Shown: one piece after another, positions 35,211 to 45,152 of the stretch
Numbering within the stretch: the first letter of the stretch is position 1
Layout of the letters: each line of letters opens with the position of its first letter
Assembly (NCBI RefSeq): GCF_900582625.1
Contig: NZ_UTIQ01000084.1
Location: 186,001-250,000, forward strand
DNA length: 64,000 nt
Direction of reading: 5' to 3'
From: Pseudomonas viridiflava
Lineage (GTDB): Bacteria > Pseudomonadota > Gammaproteobacteria > Pseudomonadales > Pseudomonadaceae
Made by a program: the position numbers and the translations under genes
The notes under the pieces: generated by a model
The model's database searches: none
Seen by the model: only the letters and a program-made list of their open reading frames with translations
Told to the model about the DNA's origin: nothing

Positions 35211-36830
35211 ATGTTCAAAAATATGTCGCTGACGTTGAAGCTTTCCCTGCCGCCCGCCGTGGCGCTTATCGGCCTGCTGCTCTTCGTGGTCTACACCGGC
35301 ATTCAACTGAGCAATAACGACACCCGCCTCGTCGCGCTGGAAAAACAGAGCTACCCGACACTGGAAAACGCCGACGCGGTGATCTTCCAGTTTTCCCGTA
35401 TCCCCGGCCTGCTCAACAGCGCCGTTGCGGCCGGCGAAATGGAAACGCTCAACGACGCTCGCAAAGTGATCGACGAAATCAACGTCAAGCAGCAAGCCCT
35501 GCAGACGTTGGTGAACGATCAGCCGCAACGCCGCGATGAGTTACGCGCCTGGACCGCCGCCGTAAAGAGCTATGCCGACAACGCCTTCTCGGCCACCGAA
35601 CAACTGCTCAAGGGCACAGCCTTTGAAGACCTGCGCGCCAACCTCGACCGCATGGCCAACGACCTGCAACTGGCGCAGAAAGCCGGCGAGCAGTTTCGCG
35701 CCCACGCCTATGACGATTTCCAGACCAGCTTGGCGCAGACCCGCACCGACAATGCCACCACCACTCGCGTCGGTTACGGCCTGAGCATCGCGCTCATTTT
35801 GCTGGTCAGCATCGGTTCGGTGATGGTCATTCGCAGCGTCATGAGCAACATCCATGGCGTGATCGACTCGTTGAAAGCCATTGCCAGCGGCGACGGCGAT
35901 CTCACCCGCCGCGTAACGGTGGAAACGAACGACGAAATCGGTGTGATGATCAAACTGTTCAACGGTTTCCTCGACAAGCTGCAAGGCACCATCCGCCAGA
36001 TCGTCAATGCCGCCAGCCCACTGGGCGATATGTCCAAGGAACTGTACCGGCTAACCCAGGGCGCCGAAGAAAACGCCCGCTCGCAGCAGGGTCACACCGA
36101 CTCCATCAGCCGCGACATTGCCACCATGACCGGCAGCATTCAGGAAGTGGCGCAGCGTTCGCAACAGGCCTCCCACGAGGCGGGCGCGGCGTCGAAACAA
36201 GCCGAAAGCGCGCGCCAGAACATCGGCAGCCTGTCCTCCAGCATCAGCGACCTGGGCAGTAGCGTCATGGGCTCGGTTCGGGCCATGGAGCAATTGGAAG
36301 AAGAAACCCAGCAGGTGGGCTCGGTGCTCACGGTCATTCGCAGCATTGCCGAGCAAACCAACCTATTGGCCCTGAACGCCGCTATTGAAGCCGCGCGGGC
36401 GGGCGAGCAAGGTCGCGGCTTTGCCGTAGTGGCAGACGAAGTGCGCAACCTGGCGCAGAAAACAGCAGCCAGCACGGCTGAAATCCAGAACATTATTCAG
36501 CGCCTGCAAAACAGCGCCAATGGCGTGCTGAACGTAATGACGCAGAACGGCCAGAAAGCCCAGGCCAGTATCGAACGCTCGGTGGCTGCCACCGAAACCC
36601 TGGACGCTATCGCCCAGGCTGTTCGCCAGATTGACGAGTTGAATGCCGGCATCGCCCAGTTCACCCAGGAGCAGATCGGCCTTTCCAACTCCATTCAAAA
36701 AGACACAAAAGTGTTGCAGAGGGATACGCAAGCAACCACACACGGGGCCGATGCGACCGCACGCCTTGGCGAGCAATTGGTCAGCACCGGGGACCATTTG
36801 CGCGCCGCTACGGCCCAATTCCGCGTTTAA
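35211..36830 (+). CDS. Methyl-accepting chemotaxis protein
   Basis: Inner-membrane chemoreceptor, 539 residues from ATG 35211 (GGAA nine bases upstream; frame extends to 35172). TM1 at about 8-30, a periplasmic helical sensor of about 150 residues, TM2 at about 192-212 ([14 protein letters not shown]), HAMP to about 265, then the signalling hairpin with [20 protein letters not shown] and [13 protein letters not shown]. No C-terminal CheR-binding pentapeptide is seen. Followed at 16 bases by an outer-membrane protein gene and a small periplasmic protein gene. Confidence 0.93.
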   Translation: MFKNMSLTLKLSLPPAVALIGLLLFVVYTGIQLSNNDTRLVALEKQSYPTLENADAVIFQFSRIPGLLNSAVAAGEMETLNDARKVIDEINVKQQALQTLVNDQPQRRDELRAWTAAVKSYADNAFSATEQLLKGTAFEDLRANLDRMANDLQLAQKAGEQFRAHAYDDFQTSLAQTRTDNATTTRVGYGLSIALILLVSIGSVMVIRSVMSNIHGVIDSLKAIASGDGDLTRRVTVETNDEIGVMIKLFNGFLDKLQGTIRQIVNAASPLGDMSKELYRLTQGAEENARSQQGHTDSISRDIATMTGSIQEVAQRSQQASHEAGAASKQAESARQNIGSLSSSISDLGSSVMGSVRAMEQLEEETQQVGSVLTVIRSIAEQTNLLALNAAIEAARAGEQGRGFAVVADEVRNLAQKTAASTAEIQNIIQRLQNSANGVLNVMTQNGQKAQASIERSVAATETLDAIAQAVRQIDELNAGIAQFTQEQIGLSNSIQKDTKVLQRDTQATTHGADATARLGEQLVSTGDHLRAATAQFRV

Positions 36831-36845
36831 CACGAGAGCACCAGA

Positions 36846-38003
36846 ATGACCCAACTTCGAGTATTCACCCTCGCAGCCTGCCTTGCGAGCACACCGGCGT
36901 TTGCCTTGGACCAAGGCGAATATCGCTTTAACGGTTTCGGCACCGCCGGCATTACCCACCTGGGTGGTGAAGACGATGGCCGCAGCTACGGCGTGAATGG
37001 CCAGACCAACGATTCCTGGCGCGGCGACCAACTGTCCAAGCTCGGCGGCCAGTTCCAGTACGGCCTCACCGACACCGTCGGCGTCACCGTGCAGGCAACG
37101 CTCAAGCCCGAGCAAGACAACTGGAAAGCCAACCTGGAATGGGCCTATTTGTCGTGGCAAGCCACCGACGGCCTGATGCTGCGTGCCGGTCGTCTGCGCA
37201 GCCCGGTGTACATGTACTCGGAAACCCTCGACGTCGGCTTCACCTACCCTTGGCTGCGTCTGCCAGACGAGGTGTACAGCCAGGTTCAGGTCAGCAACTA
37301 TGAAGGTGCAGATGCGGTTTACACCCTGCCGCTTTCCTTCGGTTCGGTAAGCTTCCAGGTTGCGGGTGGCCAGGCGGTCAACCGCAACATTTTCGCCGCC
37401 GATGACCTCTACGACATCGACTACAAGAAAATTTTCGCCGCCAACGTCAGCCTCGCCACTAACGACTTCGGCACCGTGCGCATCGGCTACACCGAAGCCG
37501 ATATCGACGCCGACATCACCGGCCGGGTTACCACGCCGTTCCGCACACGTATCACCATCCCGCTTAATCAGCTGGACCAGCAGAAGGGCAAATTCACTTC
37601 TGTGGGCTACCAGTACGACGACGGCATCTGGATTACCGCCAACGAGTGGACCAGCCGCATCATCGAAGCCGATGACGCCGGCAGCACCGACGCGTTCTAC
37701 CTGATGGGCGGCCGCCGTTTCGGCGACTTCCTGGCCCACGTCACTTACGCCCAGTTGGACGAAGACGCGGGTCGTCAGACCTCCTGGACCTATGGCCTGA
37801 ACTACAACGTCACCCCGACCGTGATCGTCAAAAGCGAATACAAGCGCGTGGACACCACCGGCGGTTACGGCGGCGTGTTCGTCGAAAACGCCCAAGAGAG
37901 CTACAACCACGCGGTCTACTCAGCGACCAACGGCCTGGCGGGCACGCCTTCGCGCAACTTCGACGGCGACATCATCAGCGTCGGCGTTGACTTCGTATTC
38001 TAA
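36846..38003 (+). CDS. Outer-membrane beta-barrel protein (porin-like)
   Basis: 385 residues. Signal peptide MTQLRVFTLAACLASTPAFA. The mature protein is built of amphipathic strands (GTVRIGYTEADI, FLAHVTYAQLDE, TVIVKSEYKRVD) and ends in the C-terminal strand SVGVDFVF with terminal Phe, the barrel-assembly signal. It belongs to no named porin class I can identify; similar proteins often stand beside PstS-like short proteins. 16 bases after the chemoreceptor gene and 12 before the next. Confidence 0.85.
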   Translation: MTQLRVFTLAACLASTPAFALDQGEYRFNGFGTAGITHLGGEDDGRSYGVNGQTNDSWRGDQLSKLGGQFQYGLTDTVGVTVQATLKPEQDNWKANLEWAYLSWQATDGLMLRAGRLRSPVYMYSETLDVGFTYPWLRLPDEVYSQVQVSNYEGADAVYTLPLSFGSVSFQVAGGQAVNRNIFAADDLYDIDYKKIFAANVSLATNDFGTVRIGYTEADIDADITGRVTTPFRTRITIPLNQLDQQKGKFTSVGYQYDDGIWITANEWTSRIIEADDAGSTDAFYLMGGRRFGDFLAHVTYAQLDEDAGRQTSWTYGLNYNVTPTVIVKSEYKRVDTTGGYGGVFVENAQESYNHAVYSATNGLAGTPSRNFDGDIISVGVDFVF

Positions 38004-38014
38004 GGAGAGCCCCC

Positions 38015-38419
38015 ATGAAGTTTGCAATTCGCGCTCTCTATGCCAGCACCCTGATGGCCGCTGCCACCCTGGCTCACGCCGAAGTGGCGGTGATCGTCAA
38101 TGCTGGCGCCAGTGCCAACCCGAGCCAATCAGACGTGGCCAACATTTTTCTGGGTAAAGACAAGTCGCTCAAAGGCGTCGACCAGAAAGAATGGAACCCC
38201 ACCAAAGACAAGTTCTACAGCAGCGTCGCGAGCAAAAACGAGTCGCAGCTTAAGTCGTACTGGTCGGGCTTGGTGTTCACTGGCAAAGGCCAACCGCTGC
38301 CAAGCGTTGCCGATGACGCGGCCGTCGTCGCCAAAGTGGGCGCCGAAGCGGACGCCATCGGCTATGTCGACAAGGCTGCCGTGACCGACAAGGTGAAAGT
38401 GCTTTTCACCCTGCCGTAA
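38015..38419 (+). CDS. Small PstS-like periplasmic phosphate-binding-type protein
   Basis: 134 residues. Signal peptide MKFAIRALYASTLMAAATLAHA. The mature part has EVAVIVN, SQSDVANIFLGKDK, and AIGYVDKAAV, the pattern of the short 'PBP-like' domain related to PstS but only about one lobe. AAGGAG before the ATG. The full PstS ligand set is not present, so phosphate binding is uncertain. Operon partner of the barrel and the chemoreceptor. Confidence 0.85.
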   Translation: MKFAIRALYASTLMAAATLAHAEVAVIVNAGASANPSQSDVANIFLGKDKSLKGVDQKEWNPTKDKFYSSVASKNESQLKSYWSGLVFTGKGQPLPSVADDAAVVAKVGAEADAIGYVDKAAVTDKVKVLFTLP

Positions 38420-38441
38420 GCACTGCGTCACCGCATAAAAA

Positions 38442-38467
38442 AACCGCCTGATTGGGCGGTTTTTTTA
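38442..38467 (+). terminator. Rho-independent terminator of the chemoreceptor operon
   Basis: AACCGCC - TGATTG - GGCGGTT flanked by A7 and T7; 22 bases after the stop. It also faces the minus-strand gene ending at 38506. Confidence 0.9.
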
Positions 38468-38505
38468 TGGGGCAAATCTGCGGAAAGCCGCTGGGCTTCA
38501 TAGCC

Positions 38506-39096
38506 TCACTGCACAAGTGACGCCATTTCGCTGGGTGCCGACGCTGAATATTTAAGCCGCTCGATCACCTCGCGCGGCAGCACATCGTTACTGATACCCG
38601 GCTGCAACAGGCCGGAAAAATAGTAATGCGGCAGTCCCATCAGTTTCCTGAACGTGCGAAACATCGAATTGCTATTCACCGTTTTACCGAACACGGCGAC
38701 ACCGAACGGCGGGTAATCCAGATCCAGTTCATTGATAACTGACAACGCTCGCCCTGCTGCCTGCCAGCGTGCATACGCCTCCTGCGCAGCGCCGTGAAAC
38801 AGCACCTTCTGACGTTGTCCGGGCAAATACAGATTGCTCCTCTTGAATGCCGGCGAACTGTTGTCGACGCCGATGGCCGCCACCCAATCGGGCTCAACGA
38901 AACTCCAGGCCCGCAGCGAATGCTGTTTGGTGGTGCCTATGGCCAGCGGCCTTCCCGTGACTCTGTCGGTCGCCAAGCCATGCAACTCGGCAATTTTTTC
39001 CCCGGCGGCATTTTTCAACACCCAAAAATTATGGCTCGCCACACCCGCGTTCAAGATGTTGAAAGAGCGCGCTTCGATGCTGAATTCGTTAATCAT
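38506..39096 (-). CDS. Stand-alone copy of the RTX protein N-terminal domain
   Basis: 196 residues from ATG 39096 (GGA before it; frame extends to 39141). Along its whole length it matches residues 1-180 of the RTX protein encoded upstream: INEFSIEARSFNILNAGVAS / [20 protein letters not shown], both with [18 protein letters not shown] / [10 protein letters not shown], and [11 protein letters not shown] / [11 protein letters not shown], ending in LKYS. The order 'ELHG ... NSNS' recalls permuted NlpC/P60 (LRAT/PPPDE-like) domains whose active Cys has become Ser; that is a guess. No signal peptide. 156 bases downstream of the RTX gene, same strand. Confidence 0.85.
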   Translation of the reverse strand: MINEFSIEARSFNILNAGVASHNFWVLKNAAGEKIAELHGLATDRVTGRPLAIGTTKQHSLRAWSFVEPDWVAAIGVDNSSPAFKRSNLYLPGQRQKVLFHGAAQEAYARWQAAGRALSVINELDLDYPPFGVAVFGKTVNSNSMFRTFRKLMGLPHYYFSGLLQPGISNDVLPREVIERLKYSASAPSEMASLVQ

Positions 39097-39252
39097 GGGA
39101 AATCCAAGGTTCGTTAAAAAGCGGACTTGCTCAGAAGCCAAGCCCGCTGCGGTGTAGTCACGCTACCCATTTCGAAGGACCCAGCTTGCTAACGAACCCT
39201 GCACTCGGCGCTTGCAAAAAGCCGGGTGCAGGCTTCGCCTCCAAGCAACACC

Positions 39253-42200
39253 CTAGCCCCAGCTCGCTGCCAACACAGGCTCCAACGCCGCCTGGTAATT
39301 GGGCGGCAGGCTGCTGCTTGCCGAACTCGGCGGCGCGAATGCGGCCATGGCTTCGATCAGGCGATTGACCTTGGCGGCCGTCAACGCATCGCCTGTCGAG
39401 GTCTGAAACGAAGTGTTCTGTTTACTCGGATCAACGAACCAATCGGAAATAGTCAGCGTGTCATGCGTGCCGATAATGCTCACGTCCAGGTTATTTGCCG
39501 CTCTGCTGAACCAAAGATCGTTAGCGCCTACTGCATCAAGAAACTGAACGTACTGCGCGTCAGTCGCCGCAAACGTCGCTTCGCTGGTGATGGTGTCATG
39601 GCCATAACCACGCCCGAACAGGTAGGTATTACTGCCGGCGCCGCCATCAAGGGTGTCGTCACCGGCACCACCGTCCAACACATCATTCCCGCCTTGGCCT
39701 TCCAGCACATCGTTACCGGCGCCACCTGTGAGCACGTTGTCGCCGCGGTTACCTACCAGGACGTTGTCCTGGCTGTTACCGGTCGCGTTGATGTTTTCAT
39801 CCCAGAGTTTGAGCGGTTCGAGTGTGAAGATGGCGTAAGCGCCTGACACATTGGCTGCTTCGCGGAACAGATCTAGGCTAACGAAGCGCGTCATGTCACT
39901 GACTTTTTGCCGTCCCGAGTCCGCGATATAAAAACCCAGCAACTCACCGTCCGTTTCGCCGTAGGCGACGCCGGTAACCGTCACCATGTGGTTGGCCGAG
40001 CCACTTTGAACATACTTGGCATCGTTCCAGAGCAGACCCGCATTTACCGCTTGAACTACGCCGCGACCACTGCGCAATAAATACGCGGTCCCCGTTTCGT
40101 TGTAGCTATTGATTACTTCGTTGCGCACCCCGTAACTATTAAGCATCGCCCGCTGCTGCGAGACGTTTGTGCTGCCTCCTGAGCTGAGTGCGTACTTCGG
40201 GAAAAGCTCCCGGTCGACCCACCGTTTATCCAGAGCCAGCTCTAGCAACTCGCTTTCGCTACTGGCGCGGTCAACCTGATTCAATAAATTGGCAATCGAT
40301 ACAATTGCGCACGTACCCCGATAACCTTCGACTGCATCGCCCTGCATGTAGTCGAGTTCGTTAGCTTTGGGGAAGCCGTAGATCACGCTGGCCTTCCCAT
40401 CAATCACGCCTTTTTCTCCCTTGGCGAAGTCCAGCAGCACTACGTTTTCAACATTGTCTGACAGCGTGTGGCTGATACTTGCCTGGACGGTATCGTTACC
40501 TTCACCCTCGTACTCCACCGTCTGGTCGCCGACGTTATCCACGTAATAGACGTCGTTGCCGGCCCCGCCAAGCATGCGATCCGCGCCGGTTACGCCATCC
40601 AGAATATTGTCCCGCTCATTCCCGATGAGCAGGTTATCCAGCGAGTTCCCCGTGCCATGGATATCCAAACCATCGAGGAGCCGCAGCTCTTCGATATTGG
40701 CGTTAAGCAGATAAGTGGTGCTGCTGATAACCGTGTCGTAGCCCTCGCCCTTGAGTTCAAGGATCGAATCGTTAACGCTGTTGACGACGTAAGTGTCATT
40801 ACCTTGGCCGCCTTCCATCACGTCGGCGCCAGCGCCGCCGTCGAGATAGTCGTTGCCTAAACCGCCGATAAGCGTGTCATTTCCCGCCCCGCCGTAGAGC
40901 CAGTCGTTATCGGTTTCGCCGGGCTCCAACGTTTGCTTGGCTTCGTCCGACCCCATGAAGCCGAACAAAATGTCATCGCCATCGCCGCCATAGAGCACGT
41001 CGTCACCCACTTGCCCGAACAGCCGATCATCACCGGCATCGCCAAACAATCGATCATTGCCCAGGCCGCCAGCAATGGTGTCTTGGCCGTCGCCGCCATA
41101 AATGGTGTCGTTATCCGTCTCACCGGCTTCCAGGGTTTGCTTGCTGTCATTGGCTGCAGTAAACCCGGCCAAAATGTCATCGCCATCACCACCCCAAAGC
41201 GTGTCGTCCCCCGCCTCGCCCCAAAGCCGGTCATTACCGGCGCCGCCGATTAGCCAGTCGTTGCCGTTACCGCCTGAAAGCTGATCTGCCTCATCTCCAC
41301 CGAACAACGTATCGAGGCCTTCGCCCCCGAAAAGCTTGTCGTTGCCGGCTTCGCCTAACAGCAGGTCGTTACCATCGTCGCCATACAGGTAATCTGCTCC
41401 AAGGCCGCCAAAGAGTCGGTCGTCCCCAGCCTCTCCCCGAAGGCGGTCATTACCTGCCTCACCGTAAACATCATCATCGCCTGCGCCGCTAGAAATCGAA
41501 TCGGCACCTGCACCGCCGCGCATTAAGTCGTTACCAGCATCACCGAACACAAAGCGACCTACCTTCCGTCCCGTTATGAGCGGTTTCTGAGCACCATCGG
41601 GCAGGCTGTTGAGCGCTACCGTATCTGCCTCATCGGGCGCGAATTGCTCAGCAGCCATTCCGACAGCAGTGCCGTTGCCACGGGCAAACAATGCAAACTC
41701 ACTTGAACGCAGCCGCTCAATTCCCCGCTCTACCAGCGACTGAACTTCGCCGTCATCGAGATGGCCGTTTTCATTCGTATCTGCCCAAGCCGAGAGTGAT
41801 GAGAGTTCATCGCCTGAAAGTTCGCCGTCGGCGTTCGTGTCTAACAGCGCGAACCGCGCAGCGGTGGTGGGGCGCCGATGCTCGTCGAACAGCATAAAAG
41901 TCTTATCGGCAATGGACGTTGCGTTGTCGGTGACCGAGGACTGAGAGTCGTAGAAGGCGCCGACGGGTTTGTGGTTGGTGCTGTTACCCCCCGAAATGGG
42001 TCTTTGCGGTGACGAGTCAAAGCCAATGAAGTTCAACACGCCAGAAAATACGTCTGAAAACCAACCACTCAGTCTTTCGAAAATTCCTTGGCTAACCTCT
42101 CCTCTATCTTTAGCGCTCCGCAACTCGCTCTCTGCGCCGATTAGTTTGTCCATGGGTGGCGTAGAAGTTCCAGACGAGTATTTGAGTACGTCTATAACAT

Positions 42201-42711
42201 TAGCAGGAAGTACGAAGTTATCGATGCCAGGTTCAATGACCCCAGGAAACTCGTCGAACTCAACGCCCATTAACGCACCAAACGTTCTAAACATGGAGTT
42301 GCTGTTAATCGTATCCGAAAGGATATTGACTCCGAAGGCTGGGTAGTCTAAATCCAGCCTGTTAATCATATCTACCGCTGAGGCTGCCTGGCGCCAGCGG
42401 GCAAATACGTCAGAAGCAATTCCAGTAAAAACCACTTCGCTCTTCTGGCCTTCTTCTATATACCCGCTGGCACTATAGATCGGTTTAGACATGCCAATTT
42501 CAGCAGCATCCACATTTGACGAGAAACTCCACGCCCTTAAAGAATCGTCAATAATTCCGATCGGCAGCCACTGACCAGTTTTACGACTTGTCGCAAGACC
42601 ATGCAACTCCGCAATTACGTGTCCAGCACCGTTTCGCAAAACCCAAAAATCGTGACTAGCAACACCGACTAAATTTAATGATCTCGCTTCAATTCTATAT
42701 AACTCAATCAT
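39253..42711 (-). CDS. RTX exoprotein with embedded papain-like cysteine protease domain
   Basis: 1152 residues from ATG 42711 (GGGGTT before it). Order: N-terminal domain (1-180, duplicated at 38506); linker; EF-hand pair [12 protein letters not shown] and [12 protein letters not shown] (about 290-322); RTX nonapeptides GGxGxD from about 395 to 640 in many units, with a 70-residue internal duplication ([12 protein letters not shown] / [12 protein letters not shown]); degenerate repeats to 770; then a papain/C39-like domain with Cys801 ([14 protein letters not shown]), His908 ([11 protein letters not shown]), Asp931 (YIADSG); RTX again (about 975-1035) and a C-terminal tail. Exported probably by a type I system in trans, since no transporter is adjacent. 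Target unknown. Confidence 0.9.
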   Translation of the reverse strand: MIELYRIEARSLNLVGVASHDFWVLRNGAGHVIAELHGLATSRKTGQWLPIGIIDDSLRAWSFSSNVDAAEIGMSKPIYSASGYIEEGQKSEVVFTGIASDVFARWRQAASAVDMINRLDLDYPAFGVNILSDTINSNSMFRTFGALMGVEFDEFPGVIEPGIDNFVLPANVIDVLKYSSGTSTPPMDKLIGAESELRSAKDRGEVSQGIFERLSGWFSDVFSGVLNFIGFDSSPQRPISGGNSTNHKPVGAFYDSQSSVTDNATSIADKTFMLFDEHRRPTTAARFALLDTNADGELSGDELSSLSAWADTNENGHLDDGEVQSLVERGIERLRSSEFALFARGNGTAVGMAAEQFAPDEADTVALNSLPDGAQKPLITGRKVGRFVFGDAGNDLMRGGAGADSISSGAGDDDVYGEAGNDRLRGEAGDDRLFGGLGADYLYGDDGNDLLLGEAGNDKLFGGEGLDTLFGGDEADQLSGGNGNDWLIGGAGNDRLWGEAGDDTLWGGDGDDILAGFTAANDSKQTLEAGETDNDTIYGGDGQDTIAGGLGNDRLFGDAGDDRLFGQVGDDVLYGGDGDDILFGFMGSDEAKQTLEPGETDNDWLYGGAGNDTLIGGLGNDYLDGGAGADVMEGGQGNDTYVVNSVNDSILELKGEGYDTVISSTTYLLNANIEELRLLDGLDIHGTGNSLDNLLIGNERDNILDGVTGADRMLGGAGNDVYYVDNVGDQTVEYEGEGNDTVQASISHTLSDNVENVVLLDFAKGEKGVIDGKASVIYGFPKANELDYMQGDAVEGYRGTCAIVSIANLLNQVDRASSESELLELALDKRWVDRELFPKYALSSGGSTNVSQQRAMLNSYGVRNEVINSYNETGTAYLLRSGRGVVQAVNAGLLWNDAKYVQSGSANHMVTVTGVAYGETDGELLGFYIADSGRQKVSDMTRFVSLDLFREAANVSGAYAIFTLEPLKLWDENINATGNSQDNVLVGNRGDNVLTGGAGNDVLEGQGGNDVLDGGAGDDTLDGGAGSNTYLFGRGYGHDTITSEATFAATDAQYVQFLDAVGANDLWFSRAANNLDVSIIGTHDTLTISDWFVDPSKQNTSFQTSTGDALTAAKVNRLIEAMAAFAPPSSASSSLPPNYQAALEPVLAASWG

Positions 42712-42943
42712 ATTAACCCCACGCATCGGTTAAAAACAAAATAATTAAAGTACAGGCCGGACGGAGTGAAATAATTCGCTGATCCGCATCACTCCCACCT
42801 TCAAATCCAGAAGTATCTCGTTCTTTGTAGCGTCCCAAACCCCTAGATGGGTGCCGCGTTAAAGGCGAGCACATTCGGATATTCCAGGATGAAAGAATCG
42901 AGCTGGTACTTGCGCAAATTTCGCGCCGCTAAAAATTGCTGAT

Positions 42944-43285
42944 TTACAACCCAGTGCAGGCCGGCTTGAATACTTTATAATTTCGTAACACTTGCCCGTT
43001 GGGCCCTGGATACAGCCACACCCTGTGAACACATCCAAAAAGCATGATCGAACTTCTGGCTCTAGTACATTCAGACAATTTTTCATCTGTTTGATAGACC
43101 GAACCGTCTCGGCAGGAAAAACCCGAGCCCTCGAGTTTTTTTACAGCGGCAGTTACGGTGTTGATTCCAGCTAATCGCCCATCAACCTCACTAGTAAATG
43201 CCGGCGAGTTATCGGGGGACAGCCAAATGCAGGAAGCTAGCGCCAGCGGCATAGCGCACAGAACCAGAGCATGACCATATTTCAT
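42944..43285 (-). CDS. Small Cys-rich lipoprotein A
   Basis: 113 residues. Signal peptide with lipobox LASC, so lipid-anchored at Cys18. The C-terminal half ECTRARSSIMLFGCVHRVWLYP ... FKPACTGL is shared almost residue for residue with lipoprotein B (44330-44719). Four further Cys in equivalent places suggest two disulfides. GGAAGG before ATG. Function unknown; placed just upstream of the RTX gene on the same strand, so it could act with or against it. Confidence 0.75.
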   Translation of the reverse strand: MKYGHALVLCAMPLALASCIWLSPDNSPAFTSEVDGRLAGINTVTAAVKKLEGSGFSCRDGSVYQTDEKLSECTRARSSIMLFGCVHRVWLYPGPNGQVLRNYKVFKPACTGL

Positions 43286-43309
43286 TGCTAACGCCTTCCT
43301 TTATTTTAT

Positions 43310-43480
43310 CTAATAAGAGATTCTGCCGCCCCGCCAAATTAAACAAGTCACCACGACCAACTTCTGAACTTTCCCACTAACACTTGCTACTTCGACCCTT
43401 TAAAGCCACGCACAACTATCCATGGCCACACGAAACTCAGAATTGCTAAACAAGTAATTTTCTAAGCAATATCGCAGACG
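43310..43480 (-). pseudogene. Decayed copy of the 76-aa small membrane protein gene
   Basis: Aligns by eye with 45185-45350 (76-aa gene): the run CCGCCCCGCCAAATTAAACA is shared exactly, and CTTCGA..CCTTT..AAGCCA and AAGCAATTTT-like stretches remain. In-frame stops and small indels have destroyed the frame. Part of the segmental duplication. Confidence 0.65.
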
Positions 43481-43703
43481 CAATACGGAACCAAGTCAAC
43501 GTGCTTGCAATGTCAATAGAGCCGTAGGAGCAAGTAAGCAAAACCACGGCCAACACAGTTGCGACTCGATATCCACGAGTTACACCGCTGGTCAAGCGCT
43601 CACACCTTTCCTCCCCCGAACTAGACTGTCCCATGGCCCCCCGTCCGATTTTCCCGACGATGGCGTTTCGATGAATTCAAAGCCACGGTCCGGACGCAGC
43701 GTT

Positions 43704-43960
43704 ATGAGCAAGGCCAGTGAATTCGCCCAGGCGGGCAAGGTGGCGGTGCAGCAGAATATCCTCGGGTTGATGGAGTTTTTGCAGAAATTTCCGCCGTTTA
43801 ACCAGATGGAAAACGCCCACTTGGGCTACGTGCTGGAGAACTGTCAGCTGCGGTTTTATGGGGCGGGCGAAAGCATTCTCAAGCCCAGCGGCGGGCCGGT
43901 TCAGCATTTCTATTCGTCAAGCAAGGCCTGGTGGTGGGTGAGCGTCCGCACGCGGAATAA
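43704..43960 (+). pseudogene. Truncated, frameshifted 5' copy of the DUF294 signalling gene
   Basis: Codes MSKASEFAQAGKVAVQQNIL and on to FYGAGESILKPSGGPVQHFY, identical in almost every residue to the start of the intact gene at 45576. A one- or two-base change at about 43911 shifts the frame (FYSSSKAWW instead of FYIVKQGLV), and likeness ends at about 43957. The remaining frame runs to 44036 in unrelated sequence. Only the first part of the cyclic-nucleotide-binding domain is left. Confidence 0.85.
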
Positions 43961-44068
43961 AAATACAACGCTGAAATCCATAGCTTGCCCCCTTAAACAA
44001 ATTAGCTACCAGCAACTTACCGGGACGCTTATTTAGAAAACAGTCTACCTTTCTAAGACCCCGCTTAT

Positions 44069-44167
44069 TTAATTTTTTCTAATAGGGCGGAATCTTTCTT
44101 TAATACTCAAACCAAACACAACTGAAATGACCAGCCGCCTGCTAACTAGCTTGCTTAGTGTTGCCAT
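44069..44167 (-). CDS. Possible 32-aa peptide
   Basis: ATG 44167 with AGGAG six bases upstream; MATLSKLVSRRLVISVVFGLSIKERF then four basic residues. It has one short hydrophobic stretch between basic ends. A longer frame to 44263 lacks a ribosome-binding site. Too short to be sure. The rest of 43961-44329 shows no gene. Confidence 0.3.
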   Translation of the reverse strand: MATLSKLVSRRLVISVVFGLSIKERFRPIRKN

Positions 44168-44329
44168 TTGAAACTCCTGAGACGAGACTAATGACACGGC
44201 TGGGCTTTGCCTGCTGAAGCCCATCCCATTAGTTACCCGCGCAAGTGGGAATCCAGACCACAAGAGACAGACTCAAACATCCGTGTACGCTTGCATCGCC
44301 CGCCCAACGACTCGCGCCCCGTAAAAGCG

Positions 44330-44719
44330 CTACATTCCGGTACAACCCGGTTCGAAAATCTCATACGCTTTAAGGTCAGAGCCATTCACCTCTGGAAACA
44401 GCCAAACTCTGTGCACGCAACCGAAAAGCAAGATCGAACTCCGCGACCTAGTGCATTCCCAAACCTTTAATCCCTCCAAGTCGAAGGCAGAACCCTCCCA
44501 GCAGGTGAAACCTAGCTTCGCAAGCTTTGTTGCCGCTTCTTCCACGCTGCTATCATTTTTTATTCGGCCTTCCACCTCCGCTTTCAATTTCGAGTGACTT
44601 TCTGGAGAAATACTCACGCATGACGACAAAAGCGCTGCCGTGACTAGCAATGCGAAACTTCGCAAGCCCTTCCCGAAATGTAAGCACGCTGTGTCCGGCT
44701 TTGCCTTAAGCATGATCAC
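44330..44719 (-). CDS. Small Cys-rich lipoprotein B
   Basis: 129 residues (or 127 from the second Met). Signal peptide with lipobox LSSC. The mature part is a paralogue of lipoprotein A: GFTCWEGSAF, ECTRSRSSILLFGCVHRVWLFP, FEPGCTGM. Follows lipoprotein C by four bases, so they are co-translated. No recognised domain. Confidence 0.75.
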   Translation of the reverse strand: MIMLKAKPDTACLHFGKGLRSFALLVTAALLSSCVSISPESHSKLKAEVEGRIKNDSSVEEAATKLAKLGFTCWEGSAFDLEGLKVWECTRSRSSILLFGCVHRVWLFPEVNGSDLKAYEIFEPGCTGM

Positions 44720-44723
44720 TTAC

Positions 44724-45149
44724 CTACGCCTCTCGAAAAGGCATTTTGCTTCGGGCGCACCTTGTTATCTCCCCCTGTACTTTTACCGCCATATCTTCTG
44801 CACCTAGATCGACGTAATAGATTCCTATCGCATGCATGGTTATTTTCCCGATCTTCGTGGATTCGTTGTATCTAACGCGCATTGAAAAACCCACGACGTG
44901 AGGATTGTCAAAGCGACCGGTTTCCAACACCCATTGCCCTTGCCTTGCCGCCATTGGCCATACCACATCTTCGCGGAGGAGCTCGCCAGCGGCTCCCCGA
45001 ACGCACTGAGCGACGACCTGCGATGAAACGTCGTCATCGACGTGAAAGGTTATCCGCGATGTAGGTACTAACAGAGCGCATCCCGTAAGGCTGAATAATG
45101 CGGAGACGAATAATATGATGGATAAGTAAATAGCTGGAGGAGTCTCCAC
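44724..45149 (-). CDS. Small lipoprotein C
   Basis: 141 residues from GTG 45149. Signal peptide IYLSIILFVSALFSLTGC with lipobox LTGC. The mature domain, SRITFHVDDDVSSQVVAQCVRG and so on, is beta-rich, with two further Cys. Not related to lipoproteins A and B. It begins three bases after the stop of the 76-aa gene. Unknown function; possible accessory or immunity partner of the cluster. Confidence 0.7.
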   Translation of the reverse strand: METPPAIYLSIILFVSALFSLTGCALLVPTSRITFHVDDDVSSQVVAQCVRGAAGELLREDVVWPMAARQGQWVLETGRFDNPHVVGFSMRVRYNESTKIGKITMHAIGIYYVDLGAEDMAVKVQGEITRCARSKMPFREA

Positions 45150-45152
45150 TTC

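Noticed and set aside
36363..37910. 515-codon open frame across the chemoreceptor and barrel genes, minus strand
   Set aside because: Spans two convincing plus-strand genes and shows no motif.
39600..41600. Short regular DNA repeats resembling a CRISPR array
   Set aside because: The periodic sequence is the RTX nonapeptide coding region; units are 27 bases, degenerate and in frame.
42859..43086. 75-codon open frame, minus strand
   Set aside because: Overlaps the 3' half of lipoprotein A in another frame; no start site or likeness.
43446..43634. 62-codon open frame, minus strand, in the duplication
   Set aside because: The matching place in the right copy (about 45400-45500) has no equivalent frame, so it is intergenic sequence.
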